Positions 37,858-47,285 of a stretch of 64,000 nt of DNA are shown piece by piece. A program made the translations under genes and the position numbers. The stretch is taken from assembly GCA_964626565.1 (NCBI GenBank), contig CAZVFX010000017.1:1-64000 (forward strand), written 5' to 3'. The notes under the pieces were generated by a model that was not told where the DNA came from, ran no database searches, and saw only the letters and a list, made by a program, of their open reading frames with translations. Positions within the stretch are counted from its first letter, which is position 1. The number at the start of each line of letters is the position of its first letter. The stretch comes from CAZVFX01 sp964626565. GTDB lineage: Bacteria > Myxococcota_A > UBA9042 > CAIXZC01.

Positions 37858-39954
37858 ATGGCATACTGGTGGTCAAATAACTCCGGCGTGGGGCTGCTGC
37901 TGGCGGTCGCCGTCATGATTTCGTCATGTTCTCTGCCCGCCGGCAAGGGGGGCTCACAAGGTGAAGGAGCCAAGCAGATGGCCGCGGTCAAGCCCGACAA
38001 GGAGCGGAAGTACTTCATCGAGGAAGTGGAAGGCATCGCGTTGGTTCAACTGTACGCTGACGGTTTCGAGAAGTTGCCGCTCAGGGAGAAGCTGCTGGCT
38101 TACTACCTGTACAAAGCCGCGGTGGCCGGACGTGACATGACCTACGACCAGAATCACCGGCACGCGCTCACCATCCGCCATCTGCTCGATCAGATCCTCA
38201 CCCATCCCTTGGGCTTGCCGCCCGGGTTGGAAGACAAGATTCTCAAATACGCGAAGCTGTTCTGGCTGAACAACGGACCGTACTACGAGCGCAACAAGAC
38301 TAAATTCACGGCTACTTTCGAGCGTCACGAGCTGCTCGAGGCGCTGGGGATTGCCAGGGCTAACGGTGCGGATCTCAACTTCCCGGGCAGGACGCTTGAA
38401 GAAGTTGTGCTGGAACTGGAGCCGGTGCTTTTCGATCCGGCCCATGAGCCGTTGGTGACCAATAAGAATCCGGGGAAGGGCGGCGACATACTAAGGGACA
38501 GCGCGGGCAACTACTATCACGGCGTAACCATGGCCGACCTGGAGGGATTTGACGAGAAATATCCGCTCAATTCTCGATTGGTCAAAGAGTGTCCGAGAAA
38601 GAAGCCGTGTACTGTGGTGGAACAGGTCTACCGGGCCGGGCAGAAGGCCGCGGACGATAGCTGGGCCGTGGAGCCGGGTGTCTACGCCGCGCCGCTTGCG
38701 GAGTTGATTTCCCATCTCGAAAAAGCTGCCTGGTTTGCGCCGGAAGGACAAGCCGAGACCTTGAGGTTCCTGGCGAACTACCTTCGCACCGGTGACCCCG
38801 CCACTTTTGATCAGGCGAGCATTTCGTGGCTGAAGTCGGAGCCGCAGGTGGACGTCATAATCGGGTTTATTGAGACCTACAAAGATCCGCGCAGTCAGAA
38901 AGGGGAATTCGAAGGTCTGGTCTACTATACCGATCCGGAGAACTCAGCCCTTATGGAAGGTGTCGCGGAGAACGTCGCCTACTTTGAAGAGCAGGCGCCC
39001 TGGTCGGACAAGTACAAGAAGGAGCACGTTGCGATTCCCGTTGCCAGCGCCATCAATGTGCTGCTCGGCGTGGGCGGGGCGGGCCCCAACATCCCTGCCG
39101 GTATCAATCTGCCCAACGCACAGTGGATCAGGGAGAAGCACGGCTCCCGGAGCGTGCTGCTGACCAACGTCACCGCTGCGGCTCAGGCTGCCATCTCCGA
39201 CCGGGCCCTCGAGGAGTTCGCACTTCCTCTCGAAGTGGCGCCGGCCAAGAAGTACCGGGAAAACATCGGTCGCACCATGGTGGCGCTTCACGAAATCGTC
39301 GGCCACGGTTCAGGCAAGGTGAATCCGGACCTCAAGGAAGACCCGTCCTTCTACCTGAAGGAGACGTACTCTGCGCTGGAGGAAACCCGTGCCGAACTCG
39401 TCGCCTTGCACCACATCTTTGACCCAAAATTGGTGGAACTGGGAGCGGTTTCCGGGCCGGAGGCGGCCGCCGAAGCCTACCGGGGCTACCTGCGCCACGG
39501 GCTTCTGCAGTTGCGCCGGGTGAAGGAAGGCAGTCGTTTCGAAGATGACCACATGAGGGCGACGCACCTTATCGTTCAGTACCTGCTCGCCAACGAGGAT
39601 GCTGCAGAAGTGCGGAAAGTGGACGGCAAGACCTACTACGCGCTGAAAGACCTTGATGAGGCGCGGGACTCGGTCGCGGAGTTGTTGAAGGAAGTAATGC
39701 GCATCAAGGGGGAAGGAGACCTGGAGGCCGGACGAGCGCTGGTAGCCAAGTACGCGGTTGATTTCGACCCGGGGCTTCGTGATGAGATAGTTGCCCGCGC
39801 CAAGTCTGCCTCGGTGCCGGATTTTGTGGCGTTCCACCAGCCGGGCGTGAAGTTGGTTCTTGATGACTCGGGCGAGCCGGTTGACGTGGTGCTGGACTAC
39901 AGCAACGACTTCGTGAGCACGATGCTGGAGTGGGACCTTGTGGGTGCTCGCTAG
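37858..39954 (+). CDS. Lipoprotein peptidase of family M49 (dipeptidyl-peptidase III-like)
   Basis: 698 residues. Signal peptide with lipobox ISSC, so it is membrane-anchored; classic DPP III enzymes are cytosolic. Zinc site: HEIVGH at residues 478-483 (the HExxGH motif unique to M49) and EETRAE at 508-513, the second zinc-ligand motif. Expected activity is removal of dipeptides from short peptides, here in the periplasm or outer membrane. GGAG precedes the ATG. A GntR regulator begins 12 bases after the stop. Confidence 0.9.
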   Translation: MAYWWSNNSGVGLLLAVAVMISSCSLPAGKGGSQGEGAKQMAAVKPDKERKYFIEEVEGIALVQLYADGFEKLPLREKLLAYYLYKAAVAGRDMTYDQNHRHALTIRHLLDQILTHPLGLPPGLEDKILKYAKLFWLNNGPYYERNKTKFTATFERHELLEALGIARANGADLNFPGRTLEEVVLELEPVLFDPAHEPLVTNKNPGKGGDILRDSAGNYYHGVTMADLEGFDEKYPLNSRLVKECPRKKPCTVVEQVYRAGQKAADDSWAVEPGVYAAPLAELISHLEKAAWFAPEGQAETLRFLANYLRTGDPATFDQASISWLKSEPQVDVIIGFIETYKDPRSQKGEFEGLVYYTDPENSALMEGVAENVAYFEEQAPWSDKYKKEHVAIPVASAINVLLGVGGAGPNIPAGINLPNAQWIREKHGSRSVLLTNVTAAAQAAISDRALEEFALPLEVAPAKKYRENIGRTMVALHEIVGHGSGKVNPDLKEDPSFYLKETYSALEETRAELVALHHIFDPKLVELGAVSGPEAAAEAYRGYLRHGLLQLRRVKEGSRFEDDHMRATHLIVQYLLANEDAAEVRKVDGKTYYALKDLDEARDSVAELLKEVMRIKGEGDLEAGRALVAKYAVDFDPGLRDEIVARAKSASVPDFVAFHQPGVKLVLDDSGEPVDVVLDYSNDFVSTMLEWDLVGAR

Positions 39955-39966
39955 ATTGGAGTTTTG

Positions 39967-40704
39967 ATGGACGAATATTCTCCGGTTAAGAAGCTGAGCA
40001 TATCAGACGAAATCACCGTTCAGATTCTGCGGTTGATCTTGCGGGGGACCCTCTCTCCGGGTGAAAGGCTGCCGCCGGAAAGAGAACTTGCGGTGCGGTT
40101 CAACACTAATCGCAACACGTTGCGTGAAGCGATTCGGAATCTACAGACGCTGAACGTAGTAGAGGCCAGGCAGGGGGATGGCCTGAAAGTACGAGACTAC
40201 CGCGAGGTGGGGGAACTGAACCTGCTTCCCCATTTTCTGCGGGAGACCAAGGACCTGGACAGTCTGGTGCTGGTACTGGAGGACATGTTGCGTGTCCGCC
40301 GCCTGCTGCTTACCGATGTTTGTGAACTGATTGCTGAGCGGGCCAGCGCCGAGCAGATCGAGGAGATCAGGGGTCTGGTCGACCGTCAGCGGGAGCAGTT
40401 GGATGAGCCGGAGAATCTCGTGCAGACCGATCTGGAGATTTCTCAGGCCATGGTGAGGGCGTCGGCCAGCCTGGCCAGCAGGTGGCTGTTCAACACCATC
40501 GTCAAGATTTATCAGGACATCGTGTTTCAGTTCCCCGACCTGTGGGTTTTCGCACCCGACTACATTGATTCCATGGCTGCCGTGGTTGAAGAAGCTTCGT
40601 GCGGGCGCGGCGCCGAAGCGCGCAAGATCATGCAGGCGCACCTGGAGGGCAGCGACGAGATGATCCTGTCCGCAGTCAGGTCTTTCAGGGATATGCTTGA
40701 CTAG
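39967..40704 (+). CDS. GntR-family transcriptional regulator (FadR/FCD type)
   Basis: 245 residues from the ATG at 39967 (TTGGAG upstream). N-terminal winged helix: LSPGERLPPERELAVRF followed by NRNTLREAIRNLQTLNVVEARQGDG, a standard GntR recognition helix and wing. The C-terminal helical domain of about 150 residues (RVRRLLLTDVCELIAERASAEQIEEI) fits the FCD/FadR ligand domain, although His metal ligands are not obvious. Lies between the M49 peptidase and SppA genes in the same direction and may control them or itself. Confidence 0.88.
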   Translation: MDEYSPVKKLSISDEITVQILRLILRGTLSPGERLPPERELAVRFNTNRNTLREAIRNLQTLNVVEARQGDGLKVRDYREVGELNLLPHFLRETKDLDSLVLVLEDMLRVRRLLLTDVCELIAERASAEQIEEIRGLVDRQREQLDEPENLVQTDLEISQAMVRASASLASRWLFNTIVKIYQDIVFQFPDLWVFAPDYIDSMAAVVEEASCGRGAEARKIMQAHLEGSDEMILSAVRSFRDMLD

Positions 40705-40729
40705 TTTGCCCCTCAATGGAGGTTCGGCA

Positions 40730-43192
40730 ATGACGAGTTTTCGGGTGGGCTTTGCGGCCCTGCTTCTACTCTGTGCGACGTCCTCTGCCATGGCTCAGGA
40801 TGCCGGCGAGATTCCTGCGGCCCAGTCGCGGCTGCCCTATGTCATTACGATGCCCGGGGTGAGCGTGGCCGACCCGGCTCCGCATCTGGGCCGGGACGCC
40901 AACCCCGCGTCCATAAACCTGGTGCCGTCGTCCCAACTGCTTTTCCTCTGGGGAGGCCAACTGCAAGGCGGGACTTTTGCCGGTGCGCTGGGCGATGCTC
41001 TTCATCTGGCGTATGGCGTTCATCACTACTCTCCGGAAGCCGGCTCGGAAGGGTGGGGCGCCAACCTTGACGTCGGTTTGAGTCCCACACCCGAGATGAC
41101 CATCGGATTCTCCTGGCAGAACCTGTGGGGAAACCGCGTCTTCGAAGATAAGGATGCGCTGTCGGTAGGAATGCTGCTGAGGCCGGGGCGATGGTTCAGC
41201 CTGGGATTAGTAGGGCGCAACCTCTCGGAGGAGCAGTTCTCGCCCCGGGACCCCGACACGGGGGGCAAGCAGGACCTGGTCCAGATGTCCGCGGGCATGG
41301 CCATTCGGCCCGGCATCGAATGGTTGTCCATCGGCGCGGATGTAACCACTGACCGCAAATGGAACTACTGGGACCCCTCCGCGTTCCTGTCGATTCAGCC
41401 TGTTCCCGGAATCGAACTGGGCGCCAACGGCTACTTCCGCAACGAAGACTCGGGCTGGAACTGGGGTGCTGGAGCCATGCTCTCCATCTATACCGTTGCG
41501 GGAGATCACTATGGCGGCTACACCCGGTCCAGTGACGGCACTCAGGATTGGGTTTATGCGGCCCGCTTCTCCTCTGTCTCCGAGGAGACTGTTCTCAGGC
41601 CGGGCGGCTACGTAGTGAAATACGCGCTGCCGGGCGGTGTGCGGGAAGCCCCCCGAGGCGGTCTGTTCAGTCCTCCGGGGAAGACCTTTCTGGAAACCAG
41701 GTTGGAGCTTTCCAGGATCGCTTCGGACCCGCAGGTGGATGGTGTTGTCCTGTACATCGGCCGCATGAGTATCGGCTGGTCTCAGGCTCAGGAACTTGCC
41801 GGGTCGGTGTCGTTGCTGCGCAAGAAGGGGAAGAAGGTGCTCGCCTACCTGTCCTCCGGCGGGAACAAGGAGTACTACCTCGCTGCGCATGCGGACAAGA
41901 TCATGGTGAGCCCCGCAACCATGATCTACCTGACGGGCATCGCCTCGAGCCTCACCTTCCTCAAGGACCTCATGGCCTGGATCGGTCTCGAGGCGCAGTT
42001 CGCCCGCATTGGCAAATACAAAACCTATCCCGAGCAGTTCATCAACTCCGAGCCCAGCCCGGGGTACAAAGAGGCCCACCTCGCCATGCTGGGAGATTTC
42101 TTCGGGCAACTGGTGGACGAAGTCGCGGTCGCCCGGGGTGTGGACAAAAAGACGGTGGCGGAATGGATCGATGCCGGGCCCTACACTGCAGGGCAGGCAA
42201 AGGTCAAAGAGCTGGTCGATTTCGTGACCCCGATAGAGGATCTGAAAGCAGCCCTTCAGCATGCCGGCATGGGCAACATGACCCTGGCCGAGAGTTATCC
42301 CATTCGCAAATATCGGGACGACTCGTGGGGGGACAGACCTGCAATCGCAGTCCTGGTCATCGAGGGCAGTATCGTCGAGGGCCGCAGTCAGACTCTCCCC
42401 ATTGTGGGGATGAAGCTTTGCGGCTCGTCCAGCATCGTCGCAGCCGCGCGCAAGTTGAAGAAAGACCCGGGGGTGGAAGGTGTGCTGGTCCGCATCAACA
42501 GCCCCGGCGGTTCCGCACTGGGTTCCGAGCTTATCAACCGGGCGCTCAGGGACCTGGCTCTGGTGAAGCCCCTGGTGGTGAGTATCGGCAACGTCGCGGC
42601 ATCGGGCGGCTATTATGCCGCGGTGGCTTCCGACCGGATCTTTATCATGCCGGGCAGTGTAACCGGCTCCATCGGTATCTTCTTCGGCAAGGTGGTAGCC
42701 AGCGAACTGCTCGACAAGTTGCGCATCCGCCGCTATCGATTCGACCGCGGCCGCAACGCGTCCATTCTGTCCCTCGATCGCCGTCTCACCGATGAAGAGA
42801 TGAAGGAAGTCCTGACCCGTATCAGCGACCTCTACGACCTGTTCTTGAGCCGAGTGGCCAAGGCCCGGGGGAAGAAGAAGGAGGAGGTGGACGCGTTGGG
42901 CCAGGGGCGGGTGTGGAGCGGCGAGCGGGCTGTGGGAAACGGTCTGGCCGACGAAGAGGGCGGGGTTCTCGAGGCGCTTGCATACCTCAAGGCCCAGGCC
43001 GGCATCGCCCCGGACCGGGAGGTGAAGTTGCGATATTTCCCACGCCCCGGGTTCTCACAGCTCATTCAGCAGGCGATCACCGGTTCATCTGCTGAAACCG
43101 GCGACGAGGCTGAAAACCTCCTCCAACTTATCGAGATGATCACCACCACCTACACCTGGGCCATCGACCCGTGGCTGGCTGACTTCAACTAG
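40730..43192 (+). CDS. Signal peptide peptidase SppA (S49) with N-terminal beta-barrel-like domain
   Basis: 820 residues from the ATG at 40730 after TGGAGG. Signal peptide ends near SSAMA. Residues ~25-310 look like outer-membrane barrel strands (GSEGWGANLDVGLSPTPEMT, IGFSWQNLWGN, GLVGRNLSEEQ). Residues ~330-790 form a tandem S49 (67K SppA-type) peptidase: general base Lys in GKYK (K431) and nucleophile Ser in NVAASGGYY (S625), both present. S49 enzymes cut membrane-embedded signal peptides. Fusion to a barrel places it at the outer membrane or periplasm. It overlaps the convergent permease gene by 4 bases. Confidence 0.88.
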   Translation: MTSFRVGFAALLLLCATSSAMAQDAGEIPAAQSRLPYVITMPGVSVADPAPHLGRDANPASINLVPSSQLLFLWGGQLQGGTFAGALGDALHLAYGVHHYSPEAGSEGWGANLDVGLSPTPEMTIGFSWQNLWGNRVFEDKDALSVGMLLRPGRWFSLGLVGRNLSEEQFSPRDPDTGGKQDLVQMSAGMAIRPGIEWLSIGADVTTDRKWNYWDPSAFLSIQPVPGIELGANGYFRNEDSGWNWGAGAMLSIYTVAGDHYGGYTRSSDGTQDWVYAARFSSVSEETVLRPGGYVVKYALPGGVREAPRGGLFSPPGKTFLETRLELSRIASDPQVDGVVLYIGRMSIGWSQAQELAGSVSLLRKKGKKVLAYLSSGGNKEYYLAAHADKIMVSPATMIYLTGIASSLTFLKDLMAWIGLEAQFARIGKYKTYPEQFINSEPSPGYKEAHLAMLGDFFGQLVDEVAVARGVDKKTVAEWIDAGPYTAGQAKVKELVDFVTPIEDLKAALQHAGMGNMTLAESYPIRKYRDDSWGDRPAIAVLVIEGSIVEGRSQTLPIVGMKLCGSSSIVAAARKLKKDPGVEGVLVRINSPGGSALGSELINRALRDLALVKPLVVSIGNVAASGGYYAAVASDRIFIMPGSVTGSIGIFFGKVVASELLDKLRIRRYRFDRGRNASILSLDRRLTDEEMKEVLTRISDLYDLFLSRVAKARGKKKEEVDALGQGRVWSGERAVGNGLADEEGGVLEALAYLKAQAGIAPDREVKLRYFPRPGFSQLIQQAITGSSAETGDEAENLLQLIEMITTTYTWAIDPWLADFN

Positions 43193-44664
43193 CTTGTGCT
43201 CTTCTCGGGTGCCAGGCGGGTGGCGGCCAGGTAGACGGCGAAGGAGACGAAGAATCCGACGAACCATGCGTAGGTATACAGGTCGGCCCAGAAGCCGCCG
43301 ACTTCGATTATTTCTATGCGGCCCAGGAAGCCGGGAATGTTGGGGATGATTCCCAGCACAAGTGCGACCACGGCCCGCCAGTTGAAACCGTGTGAGAATG
43401 AGTATCGTCCGGGCCGGTAGAGGTCGGGCAGGTCCAGCTCCATGCGGCGATGGACCCAGTAGTCACAGATGAGGATGCCCGCGATGGGCCCCAGCAGCGC
43501 TGAGTAGCCGATTAGCCAGGTGAAGATGTAGCCGGTGGGGTCGGCCATCAATTTCCAGGGCATCATCAGAATACCGATAACGCCGGTGATCATGCCGCCG
43601 GCCCGGAAGGAGATACGCTTAGGCGAGATGTTTGTAAACGCATTGGCCGGGGCGACCACATTGGCCGCCAGATTGGTAGTGAGGGTGGCGACTGCCAGGG
43701 CGAGCATGGAGATGATCACCACCGGCGCCGATTCGAACCGCGCCAGCAGCGCCACCGGGTCCCAGATTTCTTCGCCGTAAATCACCACGGTGGCCGAAGT
43801 TACTGCGACCCCGATGAAAGCAAAGAGAGGCATGGTTGTGTTGAGTCCCAGCGCTTGCCCCAGCATCTGGTCCTTCTGGCTTTTTGCGTATCTGGTGAAG
43901 TCGGGAATATTGAGAGACAAAGTCGCCCAGTAGCCCACCATGCCGGTGAGTGCGGGGAAGAAGAAGGCGAAAAAATCTCCGGAAGTGGCGAATCTGTCCG
44001 GCTTGGAGAGCATGGGCCCGAAGCCGCCTGCTCGATAATAGGCCCAGCCCAACAGGCCCAGACCGATGATTAGCAGGAACGGTGCGCCCAGGTTCTCGAG
44101 GAACCTGATCGACTCGATTCCCCGCCAGATTATCACCATGTTGATGGCCCAGAAGATGCCAAAACCGAACCAGGCGCCCAAAGACATCTGTCCGATGAAT
44201 CCAAGGTCTACAATGGGCAGGGTCGCCCACCATTCAAACCCGGCGCACATGGCCTGGTGGATAGCACCTCCGCCAATCCAGGTCTGGATGCCGAACCAGC
44301 CGCACGCGACGATGGCTCTGAGCAGGGAAGGGATGTTGGCTCCCAGCAGCCCGAAAGACGCACGCGTCAGCACTGGAAACGGCACGCCGAACCGGGTGCC
44401 GGCGTGGGCCACCAGCACCATTGGTACGAGGACAATGAGGTTGCCCAGGGCAACGGTGATGATCGCCTGCCACCAGTTCATCCCTTCCTGGATGAGGGAG
44501 GAGGCCAGCATATAGGTGGGAATACAAACGCTCATGCCTACCCAAAGCGCAGCAATATCCCATTTTCCCCACTTGCGGTCTTTGGCCGCGGTGGGTGCAA
44601 TGTCCTGGTTGAAGAAGGGGCTGTCATCCACAGCTACGTTCAGTTCACGAATTTCGCTACTCAA
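43189..44664 (-). CDS. NCS1-family permease (cytosine/purine/hydantoin type)
   Basis: 491 residues. Best start is the TTG at 44664, with GGAGGG five bases upstream; an earlier TTG at 44688 lacks such a site. Twelve predicted helices. NCS1 signatures: FFNQDIAPTAAKDRKWGKWDIAALWVG, ASFGLLGANIPSLLRAIVACGWFGIQTWIGG and NIPDFTRYAKSQKDQM. Transports nucleobases, hydantoins or allantoin-type compounds with a cation. No catabolic genes for these substrates are adjacent, so specificity is open. Confidence 0.9.
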   Translation of the reverse strand: MSSEIRELNVAVDDSPFFNQDIAPTAAKDRKWGKWDIAALWVGMSVCIPTYMLASSLIQEGMNWWQAIITVALGNLIVLVPMVLVAHAGTRFGVPFPVLTRASFGLLGANIPSLLRAIVACGWFGIQTWIGGGAIHQAMCAGFEWWATLPIVDLGFIGQMSLGAWFGFGIFWAINMVIIWRGIESIRFLENLGAPFLLIIGLGLLGWAYYRAGGFGPMLSKPDRFATSGDFFAFFFPALTGMVGYWATLSLNIPDFTRYAKSQKDQMLGQALGLNTTMPLFAFIGVAVTSATVVIYGEEIWDPVALLARFESAPVVIISMLALAVATLTTNLAANVVAPANAFTNISPKRISFRAGGMITGVIGILMMPWKLMADPTGYIFTWLIGYSALLGPIAGILICDYWVHRRMELDLPDLYRPGRYSFSHGFNWRAVVALVLGIIPNIPGFLGRIEIIEVGGFWADLYTYAWFVGFFVSFAVYLAATRLAPEKSTS

Positions 44665-44769
44665 TCTATCCCTCCATGAGGTTCTCAACTCATCATAGGC
44701 CAGACCGCTTCCCTTTTCCAGAACCCGAATGCTCTGCTATGATGTCCCCCATGAAGAGGTGGCGAAAAG

Positions 44770-45657
44770 ATGAAGAAGCGGGTGGTGCTGTGGGGTATGG
44801 GCCTGGTGTTCGCTTTGTTCCTGCTGTCGGTGTTGGCCATGTGGTTTGAGAACCGACTGATATTCTTCCCGGAGAAGTACCCTCGGGGCGGCTGGGATGG
44901 TGTGTACGAAGCGGCCAAACAGGGCCGCCTCGATGTGGCCGTGGAAGACTGCTGGTTCACCACCGAAGACGATGCAAAGATCCACGCCTGGTACATCAGC
45001 TCCAAGCCACCCCGGGCTGCCCCTCCCCCCGCGCCCGGCGCCCCAAGCCCCAAGCCCGTCGTTTTGTGGTTCCACGGCAATGCGGGCAACATCGCGGGTT
45101 GGTTTCCCGACTACCGGAGCGTGGCCCGTCGAGGGGTGGATGTGCTGGCCGTTGACTACCGGGGGTATGGCCGCAGCGAAGGTTCACCGGATGAGGAGGG
45201 AGTTTACGCGGATGCCCTCGCCGCGTGGGTTTACCTGGTGGACGAGCGAGGGATTGAGCCTTCCCGGATAGTTATCTACGGCTTCTCGCTAGGTGGTGCG
45301 GTTGCAGTTGATCTGGCGTCCAAAGTGGAAGCCGCGGGGTTGGTGGTCCAGTCGTCCTTCACCTCGGTTCCGGACATGGCTGCATCGATCTTCCCGCTGG
45401 TTCCTAAGGCGTTGGTGAGGACGCAAATGGACTCAGCCGGGAAGATAGCCGGAATCCTGGCGCCGAAGCTGTTTATCCACAGCCCTCGTGATGAGCTGGT
45501 CCCATATCGCCTGGGGAAACGTTTGTACGAGGCGGCGGCAGACCCGAAGAGCTTTTATGTCGTGGAGCGTGCGGGCCACAACGACACTTTTGCTGCCGGC
45601 GGTCAGCCGATGTTGACAACCCTGCTCGAGTTCATCGAGGCGGCGGTGGCAAAGTAG
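44770..45657 (+). CDS. Membrane-anchored alpha/beta hydrolase (BEM46/ABHD13-17-like)
   Basis: 295 residues. One N-terminal membrane helix (VVLWGMGLVFALFLLSVLAM), then a complete hydrolase fold: WFHGNAGN (oxyanion loop), DYRGYGRSEG, nucleophile YGFSLGG, acid in HSPRDELVPY and His in RAGHNDT. This order is typical of BEM46-like serine hydrolases. A Pro/Ala-rich loop is inserted after the first strands. Substrate unknown; probably acts on lipids or acyl groups at the membrane. AGAGGTGG precedes the ATG. Confidence 0.86.
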   Translation: MKKRVVLWGMGLVFALFLLSVLAMWFENRLIFFPEKYPRGGWDGVYEAAKQGRLDVAVEDCWFTTEDDAKIHAWYISSKPPRAAPPPAPGAPSPKPVVLWFHGNAGNIAGWFPDYRSVARRGVDVLAVDYRGYGRSEGSPDEEGVYADALAAWVYLVDERGIEPSRIVIYGFSLGGAVAVDLASKVEAAGLVVQSSFTSVPDMAASIFPLVPKALVRTQMDSAGKIAGILAPKLFIHSPRDELVPYRLGKRLYEAAADPKSFYVVERAGHNDTFAAGGQPMLTTLLEFIEAAVAK

Positions 45658-45671
45658 TCTTCTTCCCTTTT

Positions 45672-45702
45672 TTGACACACTCCCCCTTTTTAAGGGTAGA
45701 AT
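45672..45702 (+). promoter_or_regulatory. Candidate promoter of the lamin-tail lipoprotein genes
   Basis: TTGACA (45672-45677) and TAGAAT (45697-45702), five of six -10 matches, with a long 19-base spacer. Position 42 bases before the ATG fits. Confidence 0.4.
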
Positions 45703-45743
45703 CTACAGGACAGTAAGTACCATTAAGGTCGCGGGAGGTCGGG

Positions 45744-47252
45744 ATGCGGAACGTGGTAGTTCTGGGGGCAATACTGATATTGGCGGCATGTTCCTCTGGT
45801 GGAGACGGGGATGAGGGCGTCGATTTGAAACGAGGCCCCGCTGATGCGTTGACGAGCAGCGACGGGCCCGGTTGGCCCAAAGATCAAGCAGGGACGGACG
45901 GGCGTCAGGGCAAGCAGGACATCGCGCCGGATTCGGGCGTGAAGCCCGGGGATACCGGCATTACGCCTGCCGACGTGCCGACTCCTCCCCCGGATCTGGT
46001 CGGCTGTGTCCCCTATTGCGGAACCAAGGTCTGCGGTAGCGACGGCTGCGCAGGTAGTTGCGGGTCGTGCAAGACTGGGGAGATGTGCCTCGAATCGGGA
46101 GTTTGCGTACCGACCCCCGGTGAGCCCTCGCCGGGAGCTCTCGTTATCACCGAAATAATGGTGAATCCGTACTCGGTGCCCGACTCGGACGGCGAGTGGT
46201 TCGAGATTCGCAACACTACGCCGGGCGCGCTCGGTTTGCATCAACTCACCATCAGGGACAACGACGGCGAAGATTTCACGGTGGACAAGATCGTGCAGGT
46301 GGGGCCGGGAGAGCACTTTGTATTCGGCCGTAACTGGGACCCCAACAAGAACGGCGGAGCCGGGGTGAATTATGAGTGGAGCGGATTCACCCTCTCCAAC
46401 ACTCAGGATGAAATCGTTCTTGAGTACAAGGGATTCGAGGTAGACCGGGTGGAGTGGTTTGAACCGTTGTGGAGCGCGCCGGTGGGCGCGGCCATGTCAC
46501 TGCCTGAGGCCAAGCAGAACGCGGCGGATAACAACATCGCTGATCACTGGTGTCCGGCCAGTGAGACCATCGCAGGACCGGGCACTGATCTGGGTTCGCC
46601 CGGCAAGGCCAACCCGGATTGCGCCGGTTGTTTCCCCTCGTGTGAAGGCAAGGTATGCGGGCCCAACGGGTGTGGCGGATTGTGCGGGCAATGCGGAACC
46701 GGCGAGGTGTGCAAGCAGGGGTCCTGCATCGAGTCTCCCGGTGACGAGCCGGAAGAAGGGGACCTGGTGGTGAACGAGTTCCTGGCCAATCCGGTGGGTG
46801 TGAAGGACGATGACGGAGAGTGGATCGAATTGTTGAACCTGTCGGACAAGACGTTGGTGCTGAAAGACGTTGTGGTGCGGGACGACGGCAGTGACAGCTT
46901 CACCATTGACCAGGAGGTCGTGGTAGAGGCCTATGGCCTCGTCGTCCTGGGTAAGAACGGGGACAAGGACACCAACGGCGGAGTTTCGGTGGACTATGTG
47001 TACAGCGGTTTCAACCTCGCCAACAGTGACGATGAGATAATACTGGAGTACGACGGTTCGCTCATTGATGAAGTGAAGTACGACGAGGACCAGGGGTGGC
47101 TGATGCAGGATGGCGCCGCGCTGGGGCTCGATCCGTGGGTCGCGGACTACGAGTTGAACGACCTGGCGGATGCCTGGTGCCCCGCGACGACCCCGTTTGC
47201 ATCCGGCGACCTGGGTTCCCCCGGCGAGGAAAACGAGGTCTGTCCCTATTAA
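45744..47252 (+). CDS. Lipoprotein with two lamin-tail domains and Cys-knot-like motifs
   Basis: 502 residues. Lipobox LAAC. After an Asp/Gly/Pro-rich spacer: Cys motif 1 (CVPYCGTKVCGSDGCAGSCG), lamin-tail domain 1 (residues ~130-290: LVITEIMVNPYSVPDSDGEW, FEIRN), Cys motif 2 (CFPSCEGKVCGPNGCGGLCG), lamin-tail domain 2 (~340-500: LVVNEFLANPVGVKDDDGEW, IELLNLSDKTLVLKD, SPGEENEVC). Domain order is a tandem duplication. LTD domains are beta sandwiches common in secreted proteins. Likely surface-exposed; no catalytic residues seen. Probably co-transcribed with the next gene. Confidence 0.88.
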   Translation: MRNVVVLGAILILAACSSGGDGDEGVDLKRGPADALTSSDGPGWPKDQAGTDGRQGKQDIAPDSGVKPGDTGITPADVPTPPPDLVGCVPYCGTKVCGSDGCAGSCGSCKTGEMCLESGVCVPTPGEPSPGALVITEIMVNPYSVPDSDGEWFEIRNTTPGALGLHQLTIRDNDGEDFTVDKIVQVGPGEHFVFGRNWDPNKNGGAGVNYEWSGFTLSNTQDEIVLEYKGFEVDRVEWFEPLWSAPVGAAMSLPEAKQNAADNNIADHWCPASETIAGPGTDLGSPGKANPDCAGCFPSCEGKVCGPNGCGGLCGQCGTGEVCKQGSCIESPGDEPEEGDLVVNEFLANPVGVKDDDGEWIELLNLSDKTLVLKDVVVRDDGSDSFTIDQEVVVEAYGLVVLGKNGDKDTNGGVSVDYVYSGFNLANSDDEIILEYDGSLIDEVKYDEDQGWLMQDGAALGLDPWVADYELNDLADAWCPATTPFASGDLGSPGEENEVCPY

Positions 47253-47285
47253 TGGGGCACCCGTCTGTAACTTGTTTGGAGTGTT

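Noticed and set aside
43700..43760. tRNA-like TTCGAA loop sequence
   Set aside because: Lies within the permease coding sequence and has no cloverleaf stems.
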